Positions 11,811-23,711 of a stretch of DNA of 64,000 nucleotides are shown in pieces; the first letter of the stretch is position 1; the number at the start of each line of letters is the position of its first letter. The position numbers and the translations under genes were made by a program. The stretch comes from Cystobasidiopsis lactophilus (taxonomy: Eukaryota > Basidiomycota > Agaricostilbomycetes > Agaricostilbales > Chionosphaeraceae), in contig BCIO01000005.1 in assembly GCA_001599975.1 (NCBI GenBank), forward strand, positions 2,528,508 to 2,592,507, in the 5' to 3' direction. The notes beneath the pieces were generated by a model. That model saw only the letters and a program-made list of their open reading frames with translations. It did not search any database and was not told where the DNA came from.

Positions 11811-13115
11811 ATGGACTTCTCTGCGTACACCGAGAGCGTGATTGCTGCCATTGGTCCAAAGGCTAGCCCTCGCGTCAAGCAAACTTTGTGGGTTCGACCT
11901 CTCCCGACATTGTTGAACGCGGCCGACGTGCTTCAAATAGCCCACTTTTGATTCGCAAGCTCCACGAGTTCTGCGTCGAGGCAGATGTCACCATTGAAGA
12001 GTGGCTTGAAGCCTGCAACCTGATTGTCGAAGCCGGCAAGGCGTCCTCAGCTGCCCGCAACGAGGTCATCTTGTGCAGCGATGTCTGTGCGTACTTAGCT
12101 CGAAAGCATGCGCACCGCTCAATCTTCTGGCAGTGGGCATTGAAAGCTTGGTCGGTGAGCAGTACGAGCCGCAGCCTCACCAGGCGGCCTTCTCACAGCT
12201 AGGGCTCAGATTCCCTGGATCATGTCCGCGCCACCAAAAACAGCAAAACCGCTGCTACGCACACCGCCATTCTTGGCCCCTTTTACCGTACCGGCGTGCC
12301 CGTTCAGCCCAACGGCACGTCGATCGTGCGCTTGGACGAGCCCGAAGCCGAGCATTGCCACCTATACGGCCAGCTCTTCGGCAAAGATGGCAAGCCCCTC
12401 AAAGGCGGCATCGTTGACGTCTGGCATGATGATGTGGACGGCCTCTACGATAGCCAGTGCGTCCTTCCTTCCCGTGTGCTCGTCATGATCTCACTAATGT
12501 CCCCTCTGCCAGAACGCCTGACAAGCCTCAATACCACTGCCGTGGCCGCTTTGAAACTGACAGCGAAGGGAGATACGACCTGGTCTGCCTCAAACCTTGT
12601 CCCTACCCAATTCCGTTCGACCACGCTGCTGGCACGCTGCTGACCTTGATGGATCGCCACCCTTACCGACCGGCGCACATTCACTTCATGGTCGAAGCAC
12701 CTGGCCACAAATCGCTCATCACTCAAGTGTTTGATCGTGAAAGCAAGTATCTTGAGGACGACTCCGTCTTTGCCGTCAAGGTGAGCTGCCCGCTGCCAAC
12801 AGAGCTTTCGCTCATCTGGTCGGATTGTAAAGGACGACTTGATCATCGATTTCCTGCCCGTCAGCTCAACTTATCAAGCACCCGCTGGATTTGAAAAGAA
12901 GGTATGCTTCAAACGCTCCCAGATCAAGTCTGAAGTGCGCTGAACGACTTTTTGTCAGGTCAAATGGGAGCTTCGTTACGACATTCATCGTAAGTACCTC
13001 GGCATCGCAAACAGTACCCTCTGAAAAAAGTGTGTCTTTAGTGCCAGCAGCCACAGGCAAGGGCGAGGCGGAGGTTGATGGACCTGTTGGCGGCGAGCCT
13101 AATGGCGTCCATTGA
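11811..13115 (+). CDS. Intradiol ring-cleavage dioxygenase (catechol or hydroxyquinol 1,2-dioxygenase type)
   Basis: Non-haem Fe(III) enzyme that should cleave a catechol-type ring between the two hydroxyls to give a muconate. Start is ATG 11811 (MDFSAYTESVIAAIGPKASP). The N-terminal helical linker domain reads LLIRKLHEFCVEADVTIEEW. The catalytic domain has HTAILGPFYRTGVPVQPNG, the first tyrosine ligand in VWHDDVDGLYDSQ, the second in CPYPIPFD, and the two histidines in RPAHIHFMVEAPGH. Introns are read at about 11888-11940, 12086-12136, 12153-12213, 12459-12513, 12781-12834, 12901-12958 and 12990-13041. It ends GGEPNGVH, TGA 13113-13115. Length and the N-terminal domain fit catechol or hydroxyquinol 1,2-dioxygenases rather than protocatechuate 3,4-dioxygenase. 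The neighbouring lactonising enzyme favours catechol, but this is inference. Confidence 0.92.
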
Positions 13116-13206
13116 TCGATCGCCAAGGCGGATTAACTCCATCGAACCAAGTGCTTCTGCACCCTATGATATGCCGTTCTATCGTGAGGCCTTGCAAAAT
13201 CTTTGC

Positions 13207-14657
13207 CTACAACCATACAGCGGTCGCCGCGCCACCCTCCGGCAGCCTGAGGCGAGCTACCTCGGACAGGCTGCTGCCGACCCACTTCAAGATAAAGACA
13301 AAGCCTTCCTCGCTGTCCGTCAACGACAAATATTGCGCCTCTTCGCTGCAGCCCGGCATAGGTTCTTGGCTCGAGATGTGAGCCTGGCCCGAAACGCGAA
13401 GATGACCCGAAAGAAAGCCTGGCTCACCTATTGCATTTGCCCAACCTCCGGACGTCGGAGTTTCCCATATGCAAGCGGGTTCCTGGGATTGAAATAGACC
13501 ACTCTGAGCCAGCCGAAAGACAGCCACATAGCCCTTCGTCTGCGGCTCTAAGCCTCGAGTCGAAGCGAACAGACACGGAGGAGCGGAACCACTGCTCAAC
13601 GAGAGCCGGACTTCGTCAGCCCAGAAGAGTTTCTCGCTCAGCTCTGCCGGAGGCATCGTTAGCCTCGTGGGGGCCTACACTGCGCAATGGCGGAACTCAC
13701 CCTGCGGTATGATTCGCACTCCTTCGCGCCATTCCAGCACCCCGTTGTTGAGTTCGAACGCATCTACCATGCATGAATGCTCTTGCAAGGAGTAAACGAT
13801 CTTGCCGTTTGGGTGAGGCCAAGCATGTCGAGGCCCATCGGTGACCCGGGGCGCCACCACCTTGCGCCTGTTTGAAGTGCTCCCATCTGCATCTACATCC
13901 AACATCCAAATGCAATTTCGGCCGCTGGGAAGGAAGGCATCAGACCAGAACCCACGATATATGTGAAAATAAAGCAACCGGCGTACATGTCCGCAACGTA
14001 GAGCAGTTTGCCATCAGGAGACAGGTCGGCAGAATGCGCACCGTGGCGCAGCCCTCCAAAATCGAGCACTTTGCCCGACTCTGCCTGCTGCTTGCCGTCG
14101 TTGTCCAGGAACGACAAACGCTGGATTTGAGAGACCAGCTGTCCGCTGTCGGCGTCGACACGGAAAGCCTCGCCGCCTGGACCCCCCGCTGAATACACGC
14201 TTGTTTCAGAAGCGCAAACGTAGCCGGATCGGGTGGCCGTGGGCAAAAAGTTGATGAGCGCTAGAGACGGTGGATTCGTGGCTTCAACGGCATAGGCCGC
14301 CACGCCAGGAGGCTCGGTCCAACAGGTAGCATAGAGTCCTGATGCCAAGAAGGAGGTCAAGTTGGAGCCAGCGCCACGCGCAATCAGCAGAAAGCCACCA
14401 ACGAGTTTTGTCGGGCTGTTCGAATAAATGAGCGACAGCGGAAAACTAGCCTTGCGGTTTGCTCACATTGAAAGCCAGCCACGAGTGTGATCCTAAGGCA
14501 TCGATGCGGCGGGCCAGAGTCAGGCTTTCCTTGACCGGATCAAAGGCGAGCACTGCCAGGCAAAACGCGCGTGAGGCGACTACGCAAAGGTGACAAGTCT
14601 AAAGAGCGTCTCACCATAGAGATCTTTCGAGTCAAACGTCCCGACTATGAGATGCAT
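13207..14657 (-). CDS. Muconate / carboxymuconate cyclase, lactonase-family beta-propeller
   Basis: Member of the seven-bladed beta-propeller lactonase family (PF10282), which includes Neurospora 3-carboxy-cis,cis-muconate cyclase. In fungi this family replaces bacterial muconate cycloisomerases. A short first exon MHLIVGTFDSKDLY (from ATG 14657) joins VLAFDPVKESLTLARRIDAL through a GTGAGA donor. Further segments are LYATCWTEPPGVAAY, SAGGPGGEAFRVDADSG, SADLSPDGKLLYVADMYAG, DGPRHAWPHPNGKIVYSLQE and PPCLFASTRGLEPQTKGYVA. It ends GGAATAVWL with TAG at 13207-13209. The gene is convergent with the dioxygenase, 91 bp between stops, and immediately followed upstream by the enol-lactonase-like gene on the same strand. 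Together the three give consecutive beta-ketoadipate steps. Whether the substrate carries a carboxyl group cannot be decided here. Confidence 0.88.
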
Positions 14658-14828
14658 GAAGATATGCAAGGAAGAGCGCACAGGTGGCAAAAAGGGTCAA
14701 GCCTCAAATTGAGCAGGCAGCCCAGGTTCGGACAATTATATTTCAGATGCCAAAGTGAATACGTGGGCGGCATTTTACACAGGTTGGATCAATTTTATGA
14801 TTGCCTTGTAGCTTGGGCGTAAGCGAGC

Positions 14829-15915
14829 TCAGCTGCGCCTGGATGTAACAAAGGTGGCGATTGCTTTGCCAACCAGCTCGGGCGATTCCAGGGGGAGCCA
14901 ATGTCCAACGTCTTCAATGACGATTACTTCACAAGGCGCAGAAATCTTCGACTTGATGACGTCCAGCATCTCTGGAGTGGCCATGGCGTCCTCTCGTCCG
15001 CCGAGCAACAAGGTTGCCGCTTTGATCTTCGTGTATTCGGGGTCGACGGCTCTCGTTATGGCCTCGCATGTAGCTGCATCTGGACCAAGGAGAGTGATGA
15101 GCGGTGGGTTCAAGCCATGCTGTGATGCCACTCACAGGCGGCGGGCGAGTTGCTTCGAATCAAAGTTTTGACAAAGTTGTAGACGACCCGGTTCTCTTTC
15201 TTGGTCTTGACTGACAGAGCGCCTTCGGGGATGGAATTTGATAGTGGTGTCATGCCTTGGTCACGGGCGGTTGCCGCTCTGGCCGCCATAGCTTTGATGC
15301 CAGCCTCGTTCGGTTGACCGATGCCGCCCACGGAGACTAAGTAATACATGGCTTAGTGATTTATCAGGCAAATTCAGTAGGATCTGAGACACACTGAGCC
15401 CATCCACGCGCTCGGGATAGCGAGCGGCCACCGTCGAGCAGATAAGCTGCAAGTCAGAATGAGCGTTCGCTTTCTTGGACTTTCTAGAAAAGAAAGCTCA
15501 CACCAGATACGGAATGGCCAACTATCGTAGCGGAAGGCAGGCCGAGAGCGTCCAAGATGCCAACAACGTCTGCCACCAAAGTGTCGATGCTGGCGGCGCC
15601 TGAAAAGGGCGATTGTCCGTGGCCATCGAGGTCTACCATGACGATAGTGTGGGTATCACGAAGACCAGACGCATCCACTGCGGGCGCAAAGAAGGTGGCG
15701 TTGCCTCCAAGGCCATGGAAAAATACAATCGCGGGACCTTGGCCAGCCACATCAACTCGCAATCGCTTGCCGCTTTTCAGGAGGAGTAAATCTCCTTCGA
15801 AAGTGCTGCTCAACCACAATGAGTAGGGCAAAAGTATCTGTAACGTCCAAGGCTTGCCCAAATTGGTTGGACTGTGCGGCCTTGCGCTCCTTGGCGGCCT
15901 TCGCGGGAGATGCAT
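14829..15915 (-). CDS. 3-oxoadipate enol-lactonase-like alpha/beta hydrolase
   Basis: Alpha/beta hydrolase resembling beta-ketoadipate enol-lactone hydrolase (PcaD). It has GQGPAIVFFHGLGGNATFF (oxyanion region), VMVDLDGHGQS, nucleophile elbow GHSVSG, ATLLLGGREDAM for the acid strand, and catalytic His in VIVIEDVGHWLPLESPE. Stop TAG at 14829-14831. About four introns, at roughly 15455-15503, 15360-15395 and 15073-15135. The conserved protein begins near 15810 (STFEGDLLLLKSGKRLRVDV). The nearest in-frame upstream ATG is at 15915, giving an Arg/Pro-rich leader that does not look natural, and that stretch also seems to encode the tail of the SnoaL-like gene in another frame. The start is therefore unresolved. 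Function in the pathway is strongly suggested by its position beside the muconate cyclase. Confidence 0.85.
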
Positions 15916-16572
15916 CCTGTCACTGGAATGAGAGAGATAAAATGAATGGAATTATGTTTTCCCACAAAGAAGACTTGGTAGTGCGCCATCTGATAAGTTT
16001 CGCCGGTTTCGACCAAAGTCATCTTGCTCGCGGCGCTGTTAGTGCAATCAGGAAATCTTCCACACAAACGGATACCCACCTTGGCAGCCCATTCAATGGC
16101 ATGCGCCTTTGTAGAATGGGTCAAGCGAATCAGCAAGGCCTGCTCTTTCGGATCCCTCGACGACTTGCCTTGAAACCATTCTCGTAGTCCAAGGAAACGT
16201 GGCCTTCGATCATGACCTCGGACCAGGCGTCATTTGAGAATACCTCTTTGAGCTCGTGCTTCCGAAGTGCCACTTGGTCCCACATCGCCTTGCGGAGGGC
16301 TGGTAGCTGAGACGCTGGGGTGCTGGCGTTGCCAAATTTGAGGGACGCGCTGAGTTTACATGAGCGTAGACCTGTCGGCTAGCAGATATCAAATGTACCT
16401 TGAAGTGAAGCATTGGATGTACTGCAAAGCAAGATGAGGCAAGCCCGGTAACCTTGAGAAACAGCCACACCTCCTGCAGGGCATTGCGATCATCAGTGAC
16501 CGTGTAAAAGTGCTTGATGAAGGCCAGCAGCTTCTGAGGCGTGTCCTTGGGATACTTGAAGTTGTACGCCAT
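15752..16572 (-). CDS. SnoaL/NTF2-like small protein A
   Basis: Small protein of the NTF2/SnoaL-like cone-barrel type, whose members include dehydratases, isomerases and polyketide cyclases. Start is ATG 16572 (MAYNFKYPKDTPQKLLAFIK). After splicing it continues YIQCFTSSASLKFG, LPALRKAMWDQVALRKHELK, EVMIEGHVSLDYENGFK, then AHAIEWAAK and MTLVETGETYQMAHYQVFF. The AYENGFK-AHAIEW join uses a GC-AG intron (16107-16168); without it the frame appears broken. The C-terminus is uncertain. An intron at about 15917-15960 gives an Ala/Lys-rich tail stopping at 15752, whereas reading through stops at 15810. Both overlap the 5' end of the enol-lactonase-like gene. No catalytic residues can be assigned from the sequence. 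Confidence 0.72.
16107..16168 (-). other. GC-AG intron in SnoaL-like gene A (62 nt)
   Basis: On the minus strand GGTTTCAAG is followed by GCAAGT, and the intron closes with CTACAAAG, phase 0. The spliced protein reads DYENGFKAHAIEWAAK without interruption. I first took this spot for a one-base frameshift; the GC donor explains it. Confidence 0.78.
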
Positions 16573-16700
16573 GAGTAAGGAGATGGAAGAGCGAGCGCAA
16601 AGCACCAAAATCGAGCTTTAGGTCGCAGTGGGGTCGAAGCCGGCGAAATATGGACAGCACGCCAATGGTCCTTACTGGCCTCCATACAGTGCATTTGAGC

Positions 16701-16706
16701 TATATA
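16701..16706 (-). promoter_or_regulatory. Possible TATA element of SnoaL-like gene A
   Basis: TATATA about 130 nt upstream of ATG 16572, just beside the stop codon of the upstream dehydrogenase gene. Given the 136-bp gap, it could serve this gene. Weak, position-based call. Confidence 0.25.
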
Positions 16707-16708
16707 CA

Positions 16709-17897
<1,189 letters not shown>

Positions 17898-18201
17898 TTT
17901 GCACGCAGAGGGAGCTGGGACGTGGCTGCTTGCGAAAGAGCGTCCACATCGCCAGCGGCATCAAAATCTTTGCGGGCCATCCTGGGAGGCCGGTCGATTC
18001 TTCCGTGTCTCGAATCCTTCCCATTATTGGCGAATGCTTATCTCTAGAATGCTGACGGCTGCCCGCTACGGCCGAGATCCATGATGAATAACGAGCAGCG
18101 CGGATCCTCCCCACCACCCCTGCCCTCCCTCCATTCGGACAATTACTCCTCGGACTTCTGTTGCAGTGTTTCGCGCCTGATGCTTCCAAGAGCACACTGC
18201 C
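17898..18201. other. Divergent promoter region, 304 bp
   Basis: Gap between the 2-hydroxyacid dehydrogenase and the FAD monooxygenase, both starting outward, so one bidirectional promoter could serve both. I see no open frame or clear binding-site repeat in it. Confidence 0.45.
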
Positions 18202-20502
18202 ATGTCGAAGCTTGATGTTGTGGTCATTGGCGCCGGCGTGGCTGGCTTGTCTTGCTCGCTCAACCTCGTGCGCACGGCGAACCGCCTGGGCCGCCCGATC
18301 AGCGTGACTATTTTCGAAAGCCGCGATGGTCCTGGTGGCACCTGGTCTACGGACGCCGTGTATCCAGGTCTCATTACCAACAACTCGTGGAAGTAAGCTA
18401 ACGTGTCTATAATACCTAGCACCACTCGGTCCTCATTTGACTCTCAGAGCCATGTTGATCGAGGACACGGACGGCACTATGGCTCAAGCATTTCAGAAGA
18501 ATGAGGAGTACGGCGCTGGTCCTGGCCTCTTCAGAGCCACTGGACCGGCCATGACCGTCCACTTGAAGCAATTGGAAGCGAAAGTCCTTTCTGCTGGCGT
18601 TTCCATCCACTACGAAACCGAGGTCGTGTCCGTCACCAAAGGCAACTCTGGTGGTTGGACAGTGCAGTATCGTCGCAAAGACTCAAAGGGCGAGCTCATG
18701 ACGGTGCACACCGACAAGTTGGTGGTCGCTGCCGGCTCCTTCTCAACCGCGTCCGTTCCTGTCTGTGCCGAGCCCTACTGGCAGTATCCCCTGCCCCAGT
18801 CGATTTCCGAGCCGCTTGTTCTTCACACCCAGCAGCTGTCCGCCCCTCAGGTACAGCCGATCGTCCAAAAGGCCAAGGAGTTCATTGTGGTGGGAGCGAG
18901 CAAGAGTGCCATGGATAGTGCGGAGCGATTCGCTTTGGTAGGTCACGTTCAGGATCAAACAGATCTACTTGCTGAGTCCAGAGTCTACAGATGGGTCGAA
19001 AAGTCACGCTGGTCGTCAAGAACGCACCCTACTTGGCTCCACCCAGCTTTCATGACAAGGCAGGCAACCCCCAAGATGCTGCGGCCGGTGTCGCCACGCG
19101 GCTCTTTACGGCTCATATTCCTTACTACAAAGACCCAGTGACGGGTCTCGTCTCGTCCGGGGGCGTATTTGCCAGCTTCTTTCGCTCATTCCTTCACGGC
19201 ACCTACCTCGGCTCTGTGCTGCAGAAGATGCTTGAGACCAAGATCACTGGCATCTTTGCAGAGTTCAACATGTGGGACGCTAGCCCCAATAACTTGGCCA
19301 TGAAGCCAGGTGAGCTCGACCAACTCGCCTTCCAATTGCCTCCACCTGAGACTTGCTCTCAGAAACGCCTATGACTTGGATGGAAGGAAGCACTTATCCT
19401 GGCCCCGAACACCTGCCAAGGCTCATCCAAGAGGGCAAAGTCTCGGTCGTGCGAGGTGCCGCCGTCGGGTTGAAGCCGTCCAAGTCGCCCGACGCTTACG
19501 CTTTGGACGTCCGCCTCAACGACGGCTCTCTTTCGACCATTGAAGGCAACGTCTGCGTCTTTGGAACTGGGTGGAAGACCGGCGAGCACGTCTTCTTCGA
19601 CCGCCCTCTGTCCAACGAGCTCGGCTTGCCGCACAAGTACCTGCACCTCGCCGACCGCCCAGAGCGAGAGGCTCTTTTTGAAGAGCTCGACATCCAATCT
19701 CTGCAAAAGCTGTTGGCCGAATGCCGAACACTGCGCAACATCCCATCAGAATGGAGTTCGCCCAACTATGGTGCTCGCACAGCCGGTATGAACCCCACCA
19801 CCAAGGTCGCCCCTTTCCGCATGTAGTGAGTTCATATATGGCTTCTACATTGTGCTTCCGAGCTAGCTTGCTGACAACAGTCATTGAAAAGCCGCACAAT
19901 GGTCCCCTTGTCCCGTCTGCATCTTAAGGACATCGTGAATTCTTCGCATCATTTAACTCTTAAAAAATCCAACTGAAGCCCCTGAAAGGTGTTTCCCGGC
20001 ATTTGCACCAATAAAGTACGTCGCCGGTGTGCTGTATCTTGACGGAACGCTTTTATATCTTTATTGACCTCAACAGGCAAACACCGTTTTGGCCGACATC
20101 CAAGCGCACTGGATCGCAGACTATTTCCTGGACAACTTGCCGGAGAACAGCATCCCGTCTTACTCCAAAGCAGCCGAAGAGATCTCTCTTCACGTCACAT
20201 GGTCCCGTCGCCTTTTTGGTCCTGCACAAGGCGAGATCGCAAGCTGGCTTGGGACCGCCTGGTTTGAGGTGTGTGCTCGTGCTGACTTGTGTCGTCCAAC
20301 TCAACAAGGTGATTCAGTACTGTGGACGGCTCTGCAAGGACATGGGCATCGCTGCGGACGGGCAAGGGTGCGCGCTTTCCTGAGCTTCTGCAAGGCGCAT
20401 CTTATGTCTTTGAGTCACAGCATGACTGGTGTGATCGACAGCAGCTCGTTCCAGGCGGAGCGCAAGCGAGTGGAGCGCGATTGGGCTCGTTTGCAAGACT
20501 AG
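18202..20502 (+). CDS. FAD/NAD(P)-binding monooxygenase-like protein
   Basis: Flavoprotein of the FMO-like superfamily. Start is ATG 18202; the FAD motif is at residues 5-15 (VVVIGAGVAGLSCSLNLVR), followed by FESRDGPGGTW. The NAD(P) motif is EFIVVGASKSAMDSAERFA near 18880. Later segments are CVFGTGWKTGEHVFF, then YRTMVPLSRLHLKD after an intron (about 19829-19890), a short exon VFPGICTNK, and ANTVLADIQAHWIADYFLDN. The conserved C-terminal end RKRVERDWARLQD stops with TAG at 20500-20502. Hence the frame that stops near 19826 is not the real end. About eight exons. I do not see the FxGxxxHxxxW Baeyer-Villiger signature, so simple hydroxylation or another oxidation is as likely. Divergent from the 2-hydroxyacid dehydrogenase. 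Confidence 0.88.
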
Positions 20503-20610
20503 GTTTTTTGTTCTGTAGGTAGCTGCAATTCAGGGCACTCGACGCCTCAACGATTCTAGCTTTTCAGGTCCTGCGTTTAAGATATGCAACCTTGCTAAGC
20601 TGACAAAATT

Positions 20611-22299
20611 CTAAGCGGCGCTAGCAACCTCCGATTTCTTCGCCTTCAAAGCCACTTCAATGGTCGGATAATCAGTCTGTTGGTACCAAATGAGCGCAAT
20701 CCCTTGATATAGTTCCACTTCGCAAATACACTCACATATCCCTCTGCAGGATCCTTGTTAAAGTTGTAGAACCCGAAATAGTTGAGCGGGAAGCCGAGCT
20801 CTTCGTTCATGGGAAGCCCATCGAAGACACGCTTGGCGAAACTGAGGGGCAGAGTGACAACGTCAATGGAGAGTGGTAGAACGAGGGCCCGATGAACTGA
20901 CTCTGGATTCTGAATAAAGGGTCGACCGAACAGCGCCACGTCGATTTTGCCTTCCTTGACCAGTGTGTCGGCCTCACTGGGCGAAAGGTCGCCGTTGAAG
21001 AAGACTTTGGTCTTGCCGTTGCTCTTTTGAACCAAGGGGCCGAACTCGGCCAAAACGTCCATCTGCGTGGCGCGCATCTTGCCATCGACCTCAAAGTCCA
21101 TGAAGGGGAGGTACCTGACGAGCGCAACATAGCCGATGCCAAGCTTCAACGCCCTGTAGCAGCGTCAATCCCGCTTCTGGGCCTTGGCTAATTGTACTCA
21201 CTCCTCAATCACGAGGCCATAAGTTTCCTTGGTGTCCGCCTCGCTCATGCCAATGCTGGCATCACACTTCAGTCAAGCCCTGAACCAATAGATCGGTGTG
21301 GCTTACTCGTTGCTGCATCGTAAGTGAGAACGGGTTCGAGCCATCAAAGCCATCGCGATGCATTCAAGTCACTCACAGGCCACCGCAAGGGTTCTGACCA
21401 TATCATTTAGCGAGATCGTGGAGAAAGTGCGGAGCGCACTCACCAGCTTCAAACCAATCTTGCTGGGCTCATACACTTCGGCCATAGCCTTCAAACATTC
21501 CACGGCGAAGCGAACGCGATTGGCAGCAGATCCTCCCCACATATCGGTTCGCACGTTAGACGTGTTGTCCAAAAATTGCTGGACAACTGCAAAAAGCTGT
21601 CAGCCTGGGCAGAAAAGTAACGAATGGCTGGGCACGAACGGTAGCCAGCCGCACCGTGCAGCTCTATGCCGTCGAAACCAGCAGCCTTCGCATATTTAGC
21701 ACCCTGTCGGTGTTCTTCGACCAACTCCCATGGATCAGGGTGCGCAGGAGCCTCCACGTAGGTAGCATCGTTGAGCTGTCTGAACTTGCCGCCACGAGCA
21801 GCGACTGCAGATGGAGCAGCCACAGGCTTTCCAAACTTCTTTTGCAGGGGCATGTCTGGATGAGCCACTCGACCGACGTGCCACAGTTGAGCTACGATGG
21901 GCGTGTCCAATGCGTGCACGGCGTCCACGACGGGTTTCCAAGCGTCGGCGTGCTCTTGCGAGTAGAGGCTGGGCACGTTGGGATACTCGCTTCCTTGGGG
22001 AGAGACGAATGTTCCTTCAGTGATCAAGAGGCCAGCACCGCCTTTGGCACGTTGGGTGTAGCTGTTTGGTTGGACTTCAATAAAGACCAATGAGAGGCAA
22101 TGGAGACTGTCCCTTACAATTCGACGACAGTGGAGTTCGCATGGTCTTCTGGAACGCCTCTAGTTCGGGTCATTGGTGACATGCCCACGCGATTCTTGAG
22201 GACCAAGCCATCGGCCAGAGTCAGAGGTTGGGCCAGCGATTTGAAGTAAGGGGCGCCTTCGTCCAGTTGCTGGTGGGTTATGCCGTTCGTCGCAGCCAT
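20611..22299 (-). CDS. NADH:flavin oxidoreductase, old yellow enzyme family
   Basis: FMN-dependent ene-reductase of the OYE family, reducing activated C=C bonds. Start is ATG 22299 (MAATNGITHQQLDEGAPYFK). Motifs: NRVGMSPMTRTRG, GLLITEGTFVSPQG, QLWHVGRVAHPDMP, GFDGIELHGAAGYLVQQFLD (substrate-binding His), SNVRTDMWGGSAANRVRF and, near the C-terminus, GKIDVALFGRPFIQNPE-type phosphate/FMN-binding sequence. The last intron (about 20672-20738) leads to a final exon ending TIEVALKAKKSEVASAA, TAG 20611-20613. Several introns; those at 21150-21420 are moderately sure. The context, with SDRs and SnoaL-like proteins, suggests action on an unsaturated cyclic ketone, but that is inference. Convergent with the FAD monooxygenase. 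Confidence 0.9.
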
Positions 22300-22875
22300 T
22301 TTGTGCTAAGACCGCTGATTGACGACGCTGTATGCAAACAAGAGCTCCTCAAATGGCGCCAGCAAATCTGCCTGCCATGAATTCTCCGAGCTCGGTGGAG
22401 GACCGAAAGCCCGCTTTGGGCGTTCGGGTAAGCAGTTTTCACAAGGTGTGGAACAGGCGTGGGCAGGGATTCCAAGACAACTAGTGGCATCAGGGCATAG
22501 GCATGGTTGGGATAGGCAGAGGGTGAGAAGGCGACGAAGAGGGCCGCGGGACGCGACTGGAGGGACTCCGCGGTGCTCTCGCCAAGCTTAGCCCCGTTCA
22601 TTTTCAAGCTCAGAGGTCTCGAAATGCAGACATCGTCACACGACGAGAAAAGGTATTATGTAGAAAGACGGTGGCAAAAGTCGAAGAAAATCTTGACCCT
22701 CGCCAATCAGCTGCCGCTCCGCCTTCATCAAATTCAGAACGATTCATGCTTGCTTCGTACGTAGCATGTGAATTGGAGTGCAGCGCAGCGGCCAATTGCA
22801 TTAATTTGAGTCCGGTGGGGACCTTCCCTCTGCGTTGCCTCCTCTGTTCTGCTTGTTTTCCCTGTCTCGTCCAAC
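22300..22875. other. Divergent intergenic region, 576 bp
   Basis: Gap between the OYE gene and SnoaL-like gene B, which are transcribed away from each other. It presumably holds both promoters. No gene or clear regulatory repeat recognised. Confidence 0.4.
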
Positions 22876-23587
22876 ATGGCACCGTCTGTCGAGGAGCGCC
22901 TGGCTAAGCTAGAGGCCAAAGAAGCGATCCGAGAGCTCGTTGATTCGTTTACTCTGTTCTTGGACGCCTTGTCGGCCAATCCGACGGCAGAGAACCACGC
23001 CAACTTCGCCGGCATCCACACCGACAACTGCGAGTAGGTCCAGCCTCTGCACTGGGGAGAAGGTCTCTCGAACATAGAGGGCGTAGGTTCCTGCACCCCA
23101 TCTCAGAAACAGCGGTCGGTGGCAAAGCCATTGCCGACATTGCCAAGGACCAGCTTCCCCTAGTGTTCTGTGCGACGCAGCATTTACTGTCCAATGTTCG
23201 CTTCATGTCACTAGACATAGAAAAGGGCGACGCGGAGTAGGTTTTCACGCGGGTTGTGTGTCTGTTCTCAGACCTCTCGTCACCAGGGTCATTGCGAACG
23301 CTAGCTACGTGCATGTATGGCATCCGAGACCCGGCATAGAAGGACCTGATGCGCTGAAAGAGTTCACTCGGGTTCGTCTCTTGCCCCAAAGCTCAGAGAC
23401 ACGAAGGCTGATTTGGCCTTTTACAACAGACCGGTGGCAAATAGTAAGCTCGCCTCGCGCATCAGTGAATTTTCTCACCTTCATCTTGCGCAGTACATTT
23501 ACGTTCAAACGGGTAGGCGGAGAATGGAAATTGAGCCGAAACAACTTCCGAGCTATTTGGTTTGAAGGACAGGGTGTGGTTTTGTAG
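22876..23587 (+). CDS. SnoaL/NTF2-like small protein B
   Basis: Small SnoaL-like fold protein of about 165 residues. Start is ATG 22876 (MAPSVEERLAKLEAKEAIRE), a typical opening helix for this fold with LVDSFTLFLDAL next. After an intron near 23035-23092 it reads FLHPISETAVGGKAIADIAK, then VFCATQHLLSNVRFMSLDIE. Another intron near 23234-23280 leads to VTRVIANASYVHVWHPRPG. A later exon gives FTFKRVGGEWKLSRNNFRAI, stop TAG 23585-23587. It resembles SnoaL-like protein C in length and in its first 30 residues, so the two look like paralogues. No defined reaction can be assigned; relatives act as dehydratases, cyclases or hydrolases. Confidence 0.85.
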
Positions 23588-23711
23588 CAGCCGGAGCCCG
23601 TTCAGAAGCCGCAACTAGATTGCAACTTCTAGATTAATCTTAGTTGCAAGATTACGATGCAGAAAGCCCGCCATCCAGCCTCATTTCGGTGCCGGTGACC
23701 TGTCTGTGTCG

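Noticed and set aside
16160-16180. Apparent one-base frameshift in the SnoaL-like gene A
   Set aside because: A GC-AG intron (16107-16168) with a consensus GCAAGT donor restores the frame and gives a continuous conserved sequence, so no damage needs to be assumed.
15752-16572. Fusion of the SnoaL-like and enol-lactonase-like genes into one protein
   Set aside because: No donor in the right phase joins the SnoaL tail to the conserved lactonase frame, so separate proteins remain more likely, though the junction is unresolved.
18991-19374. Separate small gene inside the FAD monooxygenase region
   Set aside because: The sequence is an internal exon of the FAD monooxygenase; flanking junctions keep phase with conserved motifs on both sides.
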